Made by a program: the position numbers and the translations under genes | From: Bog-473 sp035947875 | Lineage (GTDB): Bacteria; Actinomycetota; Acidimicrobiia; Acidimicrobiales; RAAP-2 | Assembly: GCA_035947875.1 (NCBI GenBank) | Contig: DASZJQ010000116.1 | Location: forward strand, 1 to 15,323 | Direction: 5' to 3' | Length of the DNA: 15,323 nt | Shown here: piece after piece, positions 6,788 through 13,770 of the stretch | Position numbering within the stretch: position 1 is the stretch's first letter | Layout: the number at the start of each line of letters is the position of its first letter | The notes under the pieces: generated by a model | Databases searched by the model: none | Told to the model about the DNA's origin: nothing | The model's input: the letters and a program-made list of their open reading frames with translations, nothing else

Positions 6788-7733
6788 ACTTGAGCAGCCG
6801 GGAGAGGCGGCGATCGGCCAGCACCTTCCCGCCCGTCTGGCAATTGGCGCAGTAGGTCATCTCGTAGGACTCGAATGAGACCCGGCGCAGGGACTCGTCG
6901 CAATCCGGTGTCGGGCACGGTGTGCCGAACTTCCCGTGGACGGCGAAGCGTCCGCCCAGTTTGGCCTCGGAGAGGCCACCCGTTCTCTTTCGCTCCAGGA
7001 TAAGAGCCTCCTCGAGGACGCTCCGGGTGGCGGCGATCAGTCGCTCGCGTTCTGCCGCGTCCAGTGAGCGCAGCGTGGCAAACGGTGACAGGCGAGCCCG
7101 GTGCAAGATGTCGTCCCCCCAGCCCCGCCCGATGCCGGCCACCACACGCTGATCGCGCAGATCGCTGTGCAGTCGGCGTCCGCTGGTACTCGTGCGGATC
7201 AACTCGGCGAAAGCCTCGGTGTCTGGCTCGGGCCCGAGTCCCTCCAAGGGCCCCTCGTCCCCTGGCGCCAGTATCCACCAGGAGGCCTTGCGCTGCGTGC
7301 CGTGCTCGCGGACCAGGACAGCCCGATTGGCGACTTTGCCGGCTTTCCCGTTTTTGCCGTCTTGGCCGTCTTTGCCGTCCGTGGCGTCAGCGGCGTCAGT
7401 GGCGTCAGTGGCGTCTGGAGCGTCGTCTTCATCGCTGAAGGTGAAGCGGGCGACCGCTCCACGGGGACGGGTCTTCTTGGCCGGCCGTTCGGTGTCGACG
7501 CGCCCGGCTTGCGAGAGGTGCAGGACCACCCGTATCCCGTTGCCGAAGGTCCAGACCAGGTACTTGCCCCGCCGGGTGATGCCGTTGAGCACCTGACCGG
7601 ACAGATCCTCGGCGCGCGGCGCGTACGTCCGGAGCGAGGAGAAGCCGAGCAGATCGATCGAGAGCAAGGTGTGACCGGACACGAAGTCATCCAATCGTTC
7701 GGCCAACGCCTGCATTTCCGGGAGTTCGGGCAC
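6786..7733 (-). CDS. Fpg/Nei-family DNA glycosylase with a repetitive insert
   Basis: Base-excision repair glycosylase/AP lyase of 315 aa. The start is GTG 7733 because it places Pro2-Glu3 right after the initiator (MPELPEMQAL), the catalytic N-terminus of this family. Lys57 (RRGKYLVW) is the conserved hairpin lysine. The H2TH region is VVAGIGRGWGDDILHRARLSPF; the usual Asn after GIG is Arg203. The C-terminal zinc finger is C273-x4-C278 and C295-x2-C298, where C-x2-C is usual at the first pair. Residues about 101-133 are a repeat insertion (EDDAPDATD to DGQDGKNGKAGKV). It is divergent from the methyltransferase with 15 bp between start codons. A choice between Fpg and Nei2-type specificity is not possible by eye. 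Confidence 0.9.
   Translation of the reverse strand: MPELPEMQALAERLDDFVSGHTLLSIDLLGFSSLRTYAPRAEDLSGQVLNGITRRGKYLVWTFGNGIRVVLHLSQAGRVDTERPAKKTRPRGAVARFTFSDEDDAPDATDATDAADATDGKDGQDGKNGKAGKVANRAVLVREHGTQRKASWWILAPGDEGPLEGLGPEPDTEAFAELIRTSTSGRRLHSDLRDQRVVAGIGRGWGDDILHRARLSPFATLRSLDAAERERLIAATRSVLEEALILERKRTGGLSEAKLGGRFAVHGKFGTPCPTPDCDESLRRVSFESYEMTYCANCQTGGKVLADRRLSRLLK
7332..7430 (-). repeat. Eleven 9-bp units coding a three-residue repeat in the glycosylase
   Basis: Eleven consecutive degenerate nonamers, many ending GGC or GCC on the plus strand (e.g. GTCAGTGGC, GTCTTTGCC). On the coding strand they read EDD APD ATD ATD AAD ATD GKD GQD GKN GKA GKV, that is, an acidic half followed by a collagen-like Gly-Lys-X half. 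Confidence 0.9.
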
Positions 7734-7748
7734 TGTCACAATGTTGCC

Positions 7749-8543
7749 ATGGCGTACACGCATGGGCACCACGAATCGGTTCTGCGCAGCCACACCTGGC
7801 GTACAGCGGAGAATTCGGCCGGCTACCTCTTGCCCCAGCTGCGCCCCGGTCTGTCCCTGCTCGACATCGGGTGCGGCCCGGGCACCATCACCGTCGATCT
7901 GGCCCGTCTGGTGGCCCCGGGGCAGGTCGTCGGCCTCGATGCTTCAGCCGACATCGTGGAGCAAGCCGAGATCCGAGCGGCGGCGAGCGAGTTGTCCAAT
8001 CTCCGCTTCGAGGTGGGTGATCTGTTCGACCTGGCCTATGGCGACGCCACCTTCGATGTCGTGCACGCCCACCAGGTGGTGCAGCATCTGAGTGACCCGG
8101 TGGCGGCGCTGGTTGAACTCCGGCGGGTGCTCCGGCCCGGCGGCACCCTGGCCGTGCGTGACGGCGACTACGGCGCCTTCCGTTGGGCTCCCGGCGATGC
8201 CCGCCTGGACCGCTGGCTGGAGCTGTATGTGGCCGTGACGGCGCGCAACGGCCACGATGCGTTGATCGGTCCCTCGCTCCTCCGGGTGGCCCATGAAGCC
8301 GGCTTCGAGCAGGTCACCGTCTCGAGCTCGACGTGGACGTACGCCGAGCCCGAGCTGCGAGCGTGGTGGGGCGGCCTGTGGGCCGATCGCATCCGCTACT
8401 CCCGCTTCGCGGAACAGGCAGTGGAGTACGAACTGAGTGATCCCGACGAGCTCGCATCGATCGGCCAGGCCTTCTTGGATTGGGCGGCATCGCCCGACGC
8501 CGTCTTCATCGTCCCCCACGTCGAAATCCTGGCCGTGCGCTGA
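7749..8543 (+). CDS. Class I SAM-dependent methyltransferase (UbiE/Methyltransf_11 type)
   Basis: A 264-aa enzyme with SAM motif I LLDIGCGPGT (37-46), acidic Asp64 (VVGLDAS), a motif resembling FDVVHAHQVVQHLSDP, and ELRRVLRPGGTLAVRD. The N-terminus MAYTHGHHESVLRSH resembles that of a set of actinobacterial methyltransferases annotated as UbiE/COQ5-like, which supports ATG 7749. The frame is open far upstream, but that part is antisense to the glycosylase gene. The acceptor substrate is unknown, and nothing nearby points to quinone synthesis. The NUDIX gene follows after 73 bp on the same strand. Confidence 0.86.
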   Translation: MAYTHGHHESVLRSHTWRTAENSAGYLLPQLRPGLSLLDIGCGPGTITVDLARLVAPGQVVGLDASADIVEQAEIRAAASELSNLRFEVGDLFDLAYGDATFDVVHAHQVVQHLSDPVAALVELRRVLRPGGTLAVRDGDYGAFRWAPGDARLDRWLELYVAVTARNGHDALIGPSLLRVAHEAGFEQVTVSSSTWTYAEPELRAWWGGLWADRIRYSRFAEQAVEYELSDPDELASIGQAFLDWAASPDAVFIVPHVEILAVR

Positions 8544-8555
8544 CGCATCGCCGCC

Positions 8556-8569
8556 GGCACTGCGGTGCC
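8556..8569 (+). terminator. Small hairpin after the methyltransferase gene
   Basis: GGCAC-TGCG-GTGCC is a 5-bp stem with a 4-nt loop, 12 nt after the stop codon. No T-run follows, so its termination activity is uncertain. Confidence 0.25.
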
Positions 8570-8616
8570 TGACATCGCCGGAGCCTGTCGAGCACGGCGT
8601 GTGGCACCATGGCTCG

Positions 8617-9177
8617 ATGTCGCTCGAGACTGGTTCGAAGCCATGGGAGCTGCTCAGCCAACGTCCCGGGCCCAGCCGTTGGATCAACGTCGTCACCAAT
8701 ACCTACCGGATGCCCGATGGGACGAAGACGGATTGGGATGTCATGGTGACCCGAGACTCCGTCGCTGTCGTCGCTCTGACCGACACGCAAGAGATCGTTC
8801 TGGCCCGGCAATACCGGCCGGGACCGGACCACGTGCTCGACGAACTTCCGGGCGGGGAGCTCAACGATGGCGAGACGGTCCTCGCCGCAGCGATTCGAGA
8901 GCTGCGTGAGGAGACCGGGTACGGGGGAGGGGAGGTCACCGTCCTTGGTCACACCTGGCAGGGCGCCAACATCACCCGGCGCAAATGGGCGGCCGTCGCC
9001 CTCAACTGCCGCAGGATCGGCAGCCCCGCGCTCGACCCGTCCGAGGAGTTCTGCGAGACGGTGCTTGTTCCGCTCCCAGAGTTACGTCGACGGCTCCGGG
9101 CCGGCCAGTTCACCGATGCCTGGGCCGGCTACGCGGGCCTCGACCACCTCGGGTTGCTCGGCTCGCCTGAGCCCTGA
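8617..9177 (+). CDS. NUDIX hydrolase, ADP-ribose pyrophosphatase-like
   Basis: NUDIX enzymes hydrolyse nucleoside diphosphates linked to another moiety. The 186-aa protein has a full Nudix box from Gly80 to Tyr102, fitting G-x5-E-x7-REL-x-EE-x-G-Y, preceded by RQYRPGPDHVLDELPG. That upstream segment resembles ADP-ribose/NDP-sugar pyrophosphatases (RQyR...E.PaG) more than MutT. ATG 8617 gives a normal family length; the open frame before it has no family-like sequence. No strong ribosome-binding site is visible. The substrate is inferred only from subfamily resemblance. Confidence 0.85.
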   Translation: MSLETGSKPWELLSQRPGPSRWINVVTNTYRMPDGTKTDWDVMVTRDSVAVVALTDTQEIVLARQYRPGPDHVLDELPGGELNDGETVLAAAIRELREETGYGGGEVTVLGHTWQGANITRRKWAAVALNCRRIGSPALDPSEEFCETVLVPLPELRRRLRAGQFTDAWAGYAGLDHLGLLGSPEP

Positions 9178-9230
9178 CGCCGCCGGAGAGCCTCCTCGAA
9201 CCGTGGCACACGCGTCGCCGGTCGCGCCTC

Positions 9231-9268
9231 GGGCTCAGGTTCGGGCTCGGGGCTCAGGTTCGGGCTCG
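9231..9268. repeat. Perfect 19-bp tandem duplication between convergent genes
   Basis: The unit GGGCTCAGGTTCGGGCTCG occurs twice head to tail, with an internal partial repeat (GGGCTC/GGTTCG). It fills much of the 98-bp gap between the NUDIX stop and the stop of the convergent gene at 9276. No hairpin with a T-run is present there. Confidence 0.85.
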
Positions 9269-9275
9269 AGCTCGG

Positions 9276-10121
9276 TCAGTCGCCCCAGAGTTGATCGGTG
9301 TAGGTGTCGGTACCCGGAATGGTGGGAATGAACGGCAGCGCCGCCACCACGGTACCCATGCCGGCCTCCTCGAGACGGCGGCGGTGTTCGGCCACGACCG
9401 GCTCCCACGCCACCTGAGGGGGCGTGTTGAGGAACCACAAGAGGACCGTGCGAGTGTCACTGGCCGCTTCGCGCGGCACGTCGCCGGGAGCATCGCCCTC
9501 CAAGGCGATGGGCGTGAAGGCCGCCACGAGGTCGGCGTCGGAGCCGGGCATCAGACCGGGCAGGTGCTCGGTCCGCAGCCACGCCCACAGCTCCTCGTTG
9601 GTCACGTTCTCGGAGCGGTCGATGAACACGGAGACGAACCCTCGGTAGGGGTGGTCGAGGGCCAGCTCGACCGGCACACCGTCGGGATCCCGGCGGTGCT
9701 CCCATCTGAAGTTGTACAGCAGCGTGTGGACGTGATCGCGCTCTTCGAACATGCGGCCGGCCGCATGGAGGGCATTGACCTGGCGTAGGGCCCAGCGTTG
9801 CCATACGTCGTAGTACCCGTCGAGCACCCAGTAGACCGCCACATACGATCCCCGGGCCGGCTCGCCGGTGATGGCCGATGGATCCGGATCGCGCAGTGCC
9901 TTCAGGTCCGCCGTCGCCACGTAGCGGCACCCGGCGAAGTTGTAGGGCCCCACCATGCAGCCGGCGTAGTAGTGGTCCCGCTCATACCAACGGTTGTAGG
10001 CCACTTCGTGGCCCCGGCGCGGTTCGACGAGGGTGAGCAGCATCGAGCCCAACTTCACCGGCTCGGCACCTGCCTGTATCTCAATGGGGCGGCGTGCGGG
10101 GGGTGCTGAATCCTCTGGCAT
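9276..10121 (-). CDS. Hypothetical protein with two EthD-like (ferredoxin-fold) segments
   Basis: A 281-aa protein that I do not recognise with certainty. It seems to hold two similar parts. The N-terminal part has YNRWYERDHYYAGCMVGPY; the C-terminal part has ELWAWLRTEHLPGLMPGSDAD and FLNTPP. Both look like EthD/dimeric alpha-beta barrel segments (a strand, then a helix ending in xxHxPG or similar). No signal peptide or membrane segment is seen. The start is ATG 10121 (MPEDSAPPARRP); the frame continues upstream but would overlap the anti-sigma gene. That gene ends 28 nt upstream on the same strand, so this protein is probably the third member of the sigma operon. Function is unknown. Confidence 0.7.
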   Translation of the reverse strand: MPEDSAPPARRPIEIQAGAEPVKLGSMLLTLVEPRRGHEVAYNRWYERDHYYAGCMVGPYNFAGCRYVATADLKALRDPDPSAITGEPARGSYVAVYWVLDGYYDVWQRWALRQVNALHAAGRMFEERDHVHTLLYNFRWEHRRDPDGVPVELALDHPYRGFVSVFIDRSENVTNEELWAWLRTEHLPGLMPGSDADLVAAFTPIALEGDAPGDVPREAASDTRTVLLWFLNTPPQVAWEPVVAEHRRRLEEAGMGTVVAALPFIPTIPGTDTYTDQLWGD

Positions 10122-10149
10122 GGGAGGCGAACCTAACAGACGGATTTCC

Positions 10150-10977
10150 TCAGACCGTCCCCTGGGCGACCATGGGCCGGCTCGGCAGAACGGCCCCACC
10201 GGACCGCTCGACGGTGATGGCCAACCTCGACACCGATGGCGATCCGGCCAGGGTAAAGGTGGTCTGATTGGGCCTCTGGCCCATCAACCCGAGCGAGATG
10301 GTTTGACCGTTGATGACGGCCCACAACTGGTAGGTGTGATCGGCCGAGAGCGCCGCCAACGTGGACGTCACGAGATAGCCCCGGCCGTCGGCGATCACGA
10401 ATTGGGCCACCCTGACGTGATTGGCGCCCTCCATGTTGACCACCTTGTGACCAGGGGTTTCGAGCGCCGCCACCACGGCGGCGGGCGGCGCAGGAGCGGC
10501 CTGCGCGTGCTGCAACTGGCTCACCTGGTCATTGGCATGCACCAGGCTCACGCTGAGGACCGTTACCACTGCCGCCGCGGCGACCACGATGGCGGCAACG
10601 GTGGCGAAGCGGCCCCGGCCCGGAGCGTTCTCACGGGCGCGCTCCCTTGGCGCCAGTGCCGCCTCCAGGCCGTCGCCGCCATCGGCTCCGTCGGCTCCGT
10701 CGGCTCCGTCGGCCTCATCACGCATGAGCCGTGGCATCGGTGGGCGCTCTTCGTCGCCACGTCCGGGCAGGCGGCTGGCGATCGAGGTCCACAGACCCTC
10801 GGGGAGCGGCTCCACCGAATTCCCCAACGCCGTCGTCACCTCCCGGAAGGCATCGAGTTCGGCCCGACAGCGCGGACAATCTGCGAGATGCTCCTCGACC
10901 GCGTCGCGCTCTTCGCCCTCGACCGCGTCCAGGGCGTACGTGGCCAGAAACTCGATCGATTCCTCGTGGGTCATCAT
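10150..10977 (-). CDS. Zinc anti-sigma factor, RskA-like
   Basis: Membrane anti-sigma factor predicted to hold the adjacent sigma factor. The 275-aa protein has an N-terminal ZAS domain with His30-x3-Cys34-x2-Cys37 (EEHLADCPRCRAEL), one membrane segment (about 124-147), and an extracytoplasmic RskA-type domain containing HTYQLWAVINGQTISLGLM. Between the ZAS domain and the membrane lies a low-complexity DGADGADGADGGDG run (90-103). The first of two adjacent ATGs (10977) overlaps the sigma stop by 4 nt (ATGA). RskA-type proteins are released by regulated proteolysis, and in mycobacteria RskA controls SigK. The pairing here is clear; the inducing signal is not. Confidence 0.9.
   Translation of the reverse strand: MMTHEESIEFLATYALDAVEGEERDAVEEHLADCPRCRAELDAFREVTTALGNSVEPLPEGLWTSIASRLPGRGDEERPPMPRLMRDEADGADGADGADGGDGLEAALAPRERARENAPGRGRFATVAAIVVAAAAVVTVLSVSLVHANDQVSQLQHAQAAPAPPAAVVAALETPGHKVVNMEGANHVRVAQFVIADGRGYLVTSTLAALSADHTYQLWAVINGQTISLGLMGQRPNQTTFTLAGSPSVSRLAITVERSGGAVLPSRPMVAQGTV
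10681..10716 (-). repeat. In-frame 9-bp repeat in the anti-sigma gene
   Basis: On the plus strand, three exact GTCGGCTCC copies are preceded by one variant (ATCGGCTCC) and followed by a partial one. On the coding strand they give Asp-Gly-Ala repeats in the linker between the ZAS domain and the membrane segment. Confidence 0.85.
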
Positions 10978-11549
10978 GCGTCGGCTCCCTGCACTCCGCC
11001 TTCAACCAACAGGGCCCGCATGCGTCGCATGCCGTTGCGAATCCTGCTCTTGACCGTGCCTTCGGGCTGGCCCAGGAGATCGGCCACCTCGACGTACGTA
11101 TGCCCGTCGAAGTAGGCCAGTTCAATGGCCCGGCGCTCGTCGTCGGGAAGGTCGCCCAACGCGCGGGCCACCTGGTCGGCCACGGCGAGGTCCCACACCT
11201 CGTGCTGCATGTCGTACTCCGCGGTGGCTGTGCGTCGCGCCTCACCGGACTCACGGTGCCGGCGGGCCTTGAGGGAACGCACGGCATCGACCGCTCGGCC
11301 GTGCGACTGGGTCAACAGGAATGAGCGCAACGTACCCCGGCCGGGATCGAAACGATCTGGCTGATTCCACAAGCGCAAGAACACTTCTTGGGTCACGTCC
11401 TCCGCCTCGGACGCGTTGTTGAGCACACGTCGGGCCAATCCGTAGACGGCCCCACCGTGGCGTCGATACACCTCAGCTAAAGCAATTTCGCTATAGCGGG
11501 CGATGGAAGTGACGAGCTGGGCGTCGCTGACTTCGCCGATCTGCTGCAT
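10974..11549 (-). CDS. ECF sigma factor, SigK-like
   Basis: Extracytoplasmic-function sigma factor, 191 aa. Region 2 spans about 26-95 (YGLARRVLNNASEAEDVTQEVFLRLW, then a -10-binding helix), and region 4 about 127-181 (LPDDERRAIELAYFDGHTYVEVADLLGQPEGTVKSRI, with the DNA-binding helix-turn-helix). The RskA partner and the promoter sequences in its own upstream gap both point to the SigK (ECF19-like) group; this is an inference. The start is ATG 11549. It is the first gene of a leftward operon with the anti-sigma gene. The predicted autogenous promoter ends only 9 bp before the ATG, so the mRNA may be nearly leaderless. Confidence 0.92.
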   Translation of the reverse strand: MQQIGEVSDAQLVTSIARYSEIALAEVYRRHGGAVYGLARRVLNNASEAEDVTQEVFLRLWNQPDRFDPGRGTLRSFLLTQSHGRAVDAVRSLKARRHRESGEARRTATAEYDMQHEVWDLAVADQVARALGDLPDDERRAIELAYFDGHTYVEVADLLGQPEGTVKSRIRNGMRRMRALLVEGGVQGADA

Positions 11550-11558
11550 GCACGTCCT

Positions 11559-11586
11559 ATTCGGAGCCGCGGCGCCCGAGAGATGT
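11559..11586 (-). promoter_or_regulatory. Candidate autoregulated ECF promoter of the sigma operon
   Basis: On the minus strand, ACATCT (11586-11581), a 16-bp spacer and CCGAAT (11564-11559). The -10 is identical to that of the divergent promoter at 11599-11626. The -35 shares the CATC core with the SigK consensus CCATCC. Confidence 0.6.
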
Positions 11587-11598
11587 TCGATTTATTAC

Positions 11599-11626
11599 CC
11601 ATCCAGGCCTATCCTGTGATCCGAAT
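11599..11626 (+). promoter_or_regulatory. SigK-type promoter of the ferritin-like gene
   Basis: CCATCC (11599-11604), exactly 16 bp, then CCGAAT (11621-11626). As I recall it, the mycobacterial SigK consensus is CCATCC-N16/17-CCGAAT, so this is a full match. The ATG at 11637 is 10 bp beyond the -10, implying a very short leader. Confidence 0.75.
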
Positions 11627-11636
11627 AGTAGGCGTT

Positions 11637-12446
11637 ATGCGAACGACCATCGATTCCTACACCGCACGATCGGGCCGCCTGAACCTCGAAGGCATCGAGT
11701 TCGACGACTTCAAGGATCAGCCCCTGACGCCTGAGGCGCTCCGCACACTGTGCTACATGCACGATATCGAGCATCACACCATCTGCTATCTGCGGGACCT
11801 CCTGCTCACCCCTGCCCACAGCGACCCGACCATCACGTCCTTCCTCTCCTGCTGGGCCTATGAGGAGATGTGGCACGGCGAGGCCATCGGCCAGGTCCTG
11901 CAGGCCCATGGGGAGGAAGCCGGCGCCGCTCGCATCGCCCCGCTGCGGGAAAAGCGCCGCCGCAAGCAAGCCATGTCCACCTTCAGCACGATCGGCTCGG
12001 CCGCCTTCGCCGGGCGCGCCTTCATCGCCCTGCACATGACATGGGGGGCCATCAACGAATGGACCACCCAGGCCGGGTACGGCCGCCTCTCCGAGGTGGC
12101 CAACCACCCGACGCTGCGCGAGCTCCTGAAGCGGATCATGAAACAAGAGGGAGGGCACATCGACTTCTACGCCTCCGAGGCCGCACGTCGGCTGGGCGAG
12201 AGCCCGAAGGCCCAGAAGCTGACCAGCTTCGCCCTGAGGCACCTGTGGCGGCCGGTCGGTTCGGGGGTGATGCCGAAGGTAGAGGTCGGCTTCATGGTCA
12301 AATACCTCTTCGACGGTCCACGCGGCAACGACGTGGCGAGGCGCATCGACCGCCGTGTCGATCGGCTTCCGGGGCAAGCCGGACTGCACCTCCTCGAGTC
12401 GGCCGTGACGAAACTCTCGGGGCACTCCTTCGCTGCATCGGCGTAG
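11637..12446 (+). CDS. Ferritin-like diiron-site protein
   Basis: A 269-aa helical protein with the six-ligand carboxylate diiron pattern of the ferritin-like superfamily: Glu45 (MHDIEHH), Glu77-x2-His80 (YEEMWHGEA), Glu141 (NEWTTQAGY) and Glu171-x2-His174 (EGGHIDFYASEA). The ligands are spaced over a four-helix bundle, as in acyl-ACP desaturases, rubrerythrins and related oxidases. A lipid desaturase/oxygenase or a peroxide-handling role are both possible; no substrate can be named. ATG 11637 was chosen because the predicted SigK-type promoter lies between it and an upstream in-frame start at 11583. It is divergent from the sigma operon and probably one of its targets. Confidence 0.8.
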   Translation: MRTTIDSYTARSGRLNLEGIEFDDFKDQPLTPEALRTLCYMHDIEHHTICYLRDLLLTPAHSDPTITSFLSCWAYEEMWHGEAIGQVLQAHGEEAGAARIAPLREKRRRKQAMSTFSTIGSAAFAGRAFIALHMTWGAINEWTTQAGYGRLSEVANHPTLRELLKRIMKQEGGHIDFYASEAARRLGESPKAQKLTSFALRHLWRPVGSGVMPKVEVGFMVKYLFDGPRGNDVARRIDRRVDRLPGQAGLHLLESAVTKLSGHSFAASA

Positions 12447-12450
12447 GGGT

Positions 12451-12465
12451 CGCCCCTGAGGGGCG
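12451..12465. terminator. Hairpin after the ferritin-like gene
   Basis: A perfect CGCCCC-TGA-GGGGCG stem-loop begins 5 nt after the stop codon. The stem is strong, but no T-run follows, so it may be a transcript-end stabiliser rather than a classical terminator. Confidence 0.4.
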
Positions 12466-12494
12466 CAGCAGCCCGGCGCGCGCCGTGCGGCCGA

Positions 12495-12523
12495 CCATCC
12501 TCGATGTGGTCGTCGGCCCGACG
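12495..12523 (+). promoter_or_regulatory. Possible third SigK-type promoter, upstream of the esterase
   Basis: CCATCC (12495-12500), a 17-bp spacer and CCGACG (12518-12523). The -35 is perfect and the -10 keeps the CCGA core. It sits 13 bp before the TTG start, a distance similar to those of the two promoters around 11560-11626. Confidence 0.4.
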
Positions 12524-12536
12524 GTAACGTTGTCGG

Positions 12537-13589
12537 TTGCCCACTCCTCGATCCACCGCACTCGATTCGTTGTGGCAGCCGGCGCGAGGCCTGCTGTCGC
12601 GAGCGCCGCTGGCTCGGCCGTTGCTGGCCCTGCCGCTGCTGGCCCTGACACTCGTGATTCCGATGCTGCTGACCCTGTCGGTGTTGCCGGCTCACAGTGT
12701 TTCTGCCGCAGTACCGGTCGGGGCGAGCAGGACGATCGCCGCCTCACCGGGGTGCCGGCCGACCACCTCGGCACCCACCACATCTGCGTCCACCACCGTG
12801 CCCGGCACCACGCAGACCTTGACCTATCAGAACGGCTCGGTTGCGGGCAGCTTCAATCTCACCGTTCCCCGGTCGTATCGTCCACGCCGGCCGACCGCCC
12901 TCGTCTTCCTCTTCTACGGCTCGGGCTCGAATCCGACCGCCTTCAGCACGACGACCGACTTCCCGGCTCTGGGCGCGGCGCAGGGCGACATCGTCGTGGT
13001 GCCGCAGATCCAGCCGAACGAGGCTGAATGGCAATTCAGCGGACACGGATCGGACGCGGCGTTCATCACTGCCCTCGATACGCACCTCCAAGCGACCTAC
13101 TGCATCGCCCCCCGGCGGGTCTTCGCGGCGGGGTTCTCGGCCGGTGCGGCCTTCAGCCTCTTCTACGCCTGCAGCCATCAACGTGACATCCGGGCCATCG
13201 CCACCGTCGCCGTGGACTTTCAACTGGGGTGCACTCGCCCCATGCCGATATTGGCCTTCCATGGGACCGCCGATCCCTTGGTGCCCTATCAAAACGGGGC
13301 GGTCGGAATCTCTCTGCCCGGACAGAAAGTCCGGGGCACGCTCCTCAACATGGGCGACTGGGCCAAGCTCGATCGGTGCCGCGCCGTGCCGGTGACGGTG
13401 ACGGTGGGGTCGCAAGTATCTCGATCGCAGTGGCCTCGGTGTACTCGGGGCTCCAGTGTCACCCTCTACACCGTCCTCGGCGGCGGTCACGACTGGCCCG
13501 GGGCCGATCCCAAGTACGGCTTCGGGCTCACGACCCAACAGATCAGCGCTTCCCAGTTGATCTTGCGGTTCTTCTCGACGCTGCAGTAG
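12537..13589 (+). CDS. Secreted alpha/beta-hydrolase esterase (PHB depolymerase/LpqC/CE1-like)
   Basis: A 350-aa exported hydrolase. A long signal region (basic to about 27, hydrophobic 28-50) ends in a likely signal-peptidase site after VSA (57). A Thr/Ser/Pro-rich linker (about 74-92) and the catalytic domain follow. The triad is Ser201 (GFSAGAA), Asp246 (HGTADPLVPY) and His318 (GGGHDWPG). The oxyanion segment reads FLFYGSGSNP, where this family usually has LHG, so the His is replaced by Tyr127. Cys pairs suggest disulfides. The start must lie after the in-frame stop at 12525: TTG 12537 is the first candidate and TTG 12570 the second. Polyester, feruloyl or other ester substrates cannot be told apart. 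Confidence 0.85.
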   Translation: MPTPRSTALDSLWQPARGLLSRAPLARPLLALPLLALTLVIPMLLTLSVLPAHSVSAAVPVGASRTIAASPGCRPTTSAPTTSASTTVPGTTQTLTYQNGSVAGSFNLTVPRSYRPRRPTALVFLFYGSGSNPTAFSTTTDFPALGAAQGDIVVVPQIQPNEAEWQFSGHGSDAAFITALDTHLQATYCIAPRRVFAAGFSAGAAFSLFYACSHQRDIRAIATVAVDFQLGCTRPMPILAFHGTADPLVPYQNGAVGISLPGQKVRGTLLNMGDWAKLDRCRAVPVTVTVGSQVSRSQWPRCTRGSSVTLYTVLGGGHDWPGADPKYGFGLTTQQISASQLILRFFSTLQ

Positions 13590-13601
13590 GCGGGGCGTGC
13601 C

Positions 13602-13646
13602 GCAGTGGCCGCAACGGCCGGAGTGGCAGGAGTGGCCGGAGGGGCA
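13602..13646. repeat. 9-bp tandem repeats between the esterase and HNH genes
   Basis: Three adjacent nonamers GGAGTGGCA, GGAGTGGCC and GGAGGGGCA (13620-13646) are preceded by related sequence (GTGGCCGCAACGGCC). The same period of 9 occurs in the glycosylase and anti-sigma genes. Confidence 0.75.
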
Positions 13647-13683
13647 GGACTCGCTGCCAGTGCAACGGTCGCCTTTCTGGCGG

Positions 13684-13735
13684 AAATGTACAAAGAATAT
13701 TTTGGAATTATCTTGTGTTTTAGCTGGTGAACGGC
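13684..13735. other. AT-rich island upstream of the HNH gene
   Basis: About 50 bp of strikingly low G+C (containing AAAGAATATTTTGGAATTAT) in an otherwise G+C-rich window. It lies in the 181-bp gap before the HNH gene. It probably holds that gene's promoter or marks incoming DNA; I could not fit a convincing -35/-10 pair. No inverted repeats or target duplications were seen at its edges. Confidence 0.6.
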
Positions 13736-13770
13736 TGTTTCTTGTCACACCCAGATGCTTCAGTGGTCAC

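Noticed and set aside
7101..7748. N-terminal extension of the methyltransferase
   Set aside because: It is antisense to the glycosylase and its repeats (GVSGVSGVSG); the family N-terminus begins at 7749.
11583..11636. Upstream start for the ferritin-like protein
   Set aside because: The added residues cover the predicted SigK-type promoter and look unlike coding sequence.
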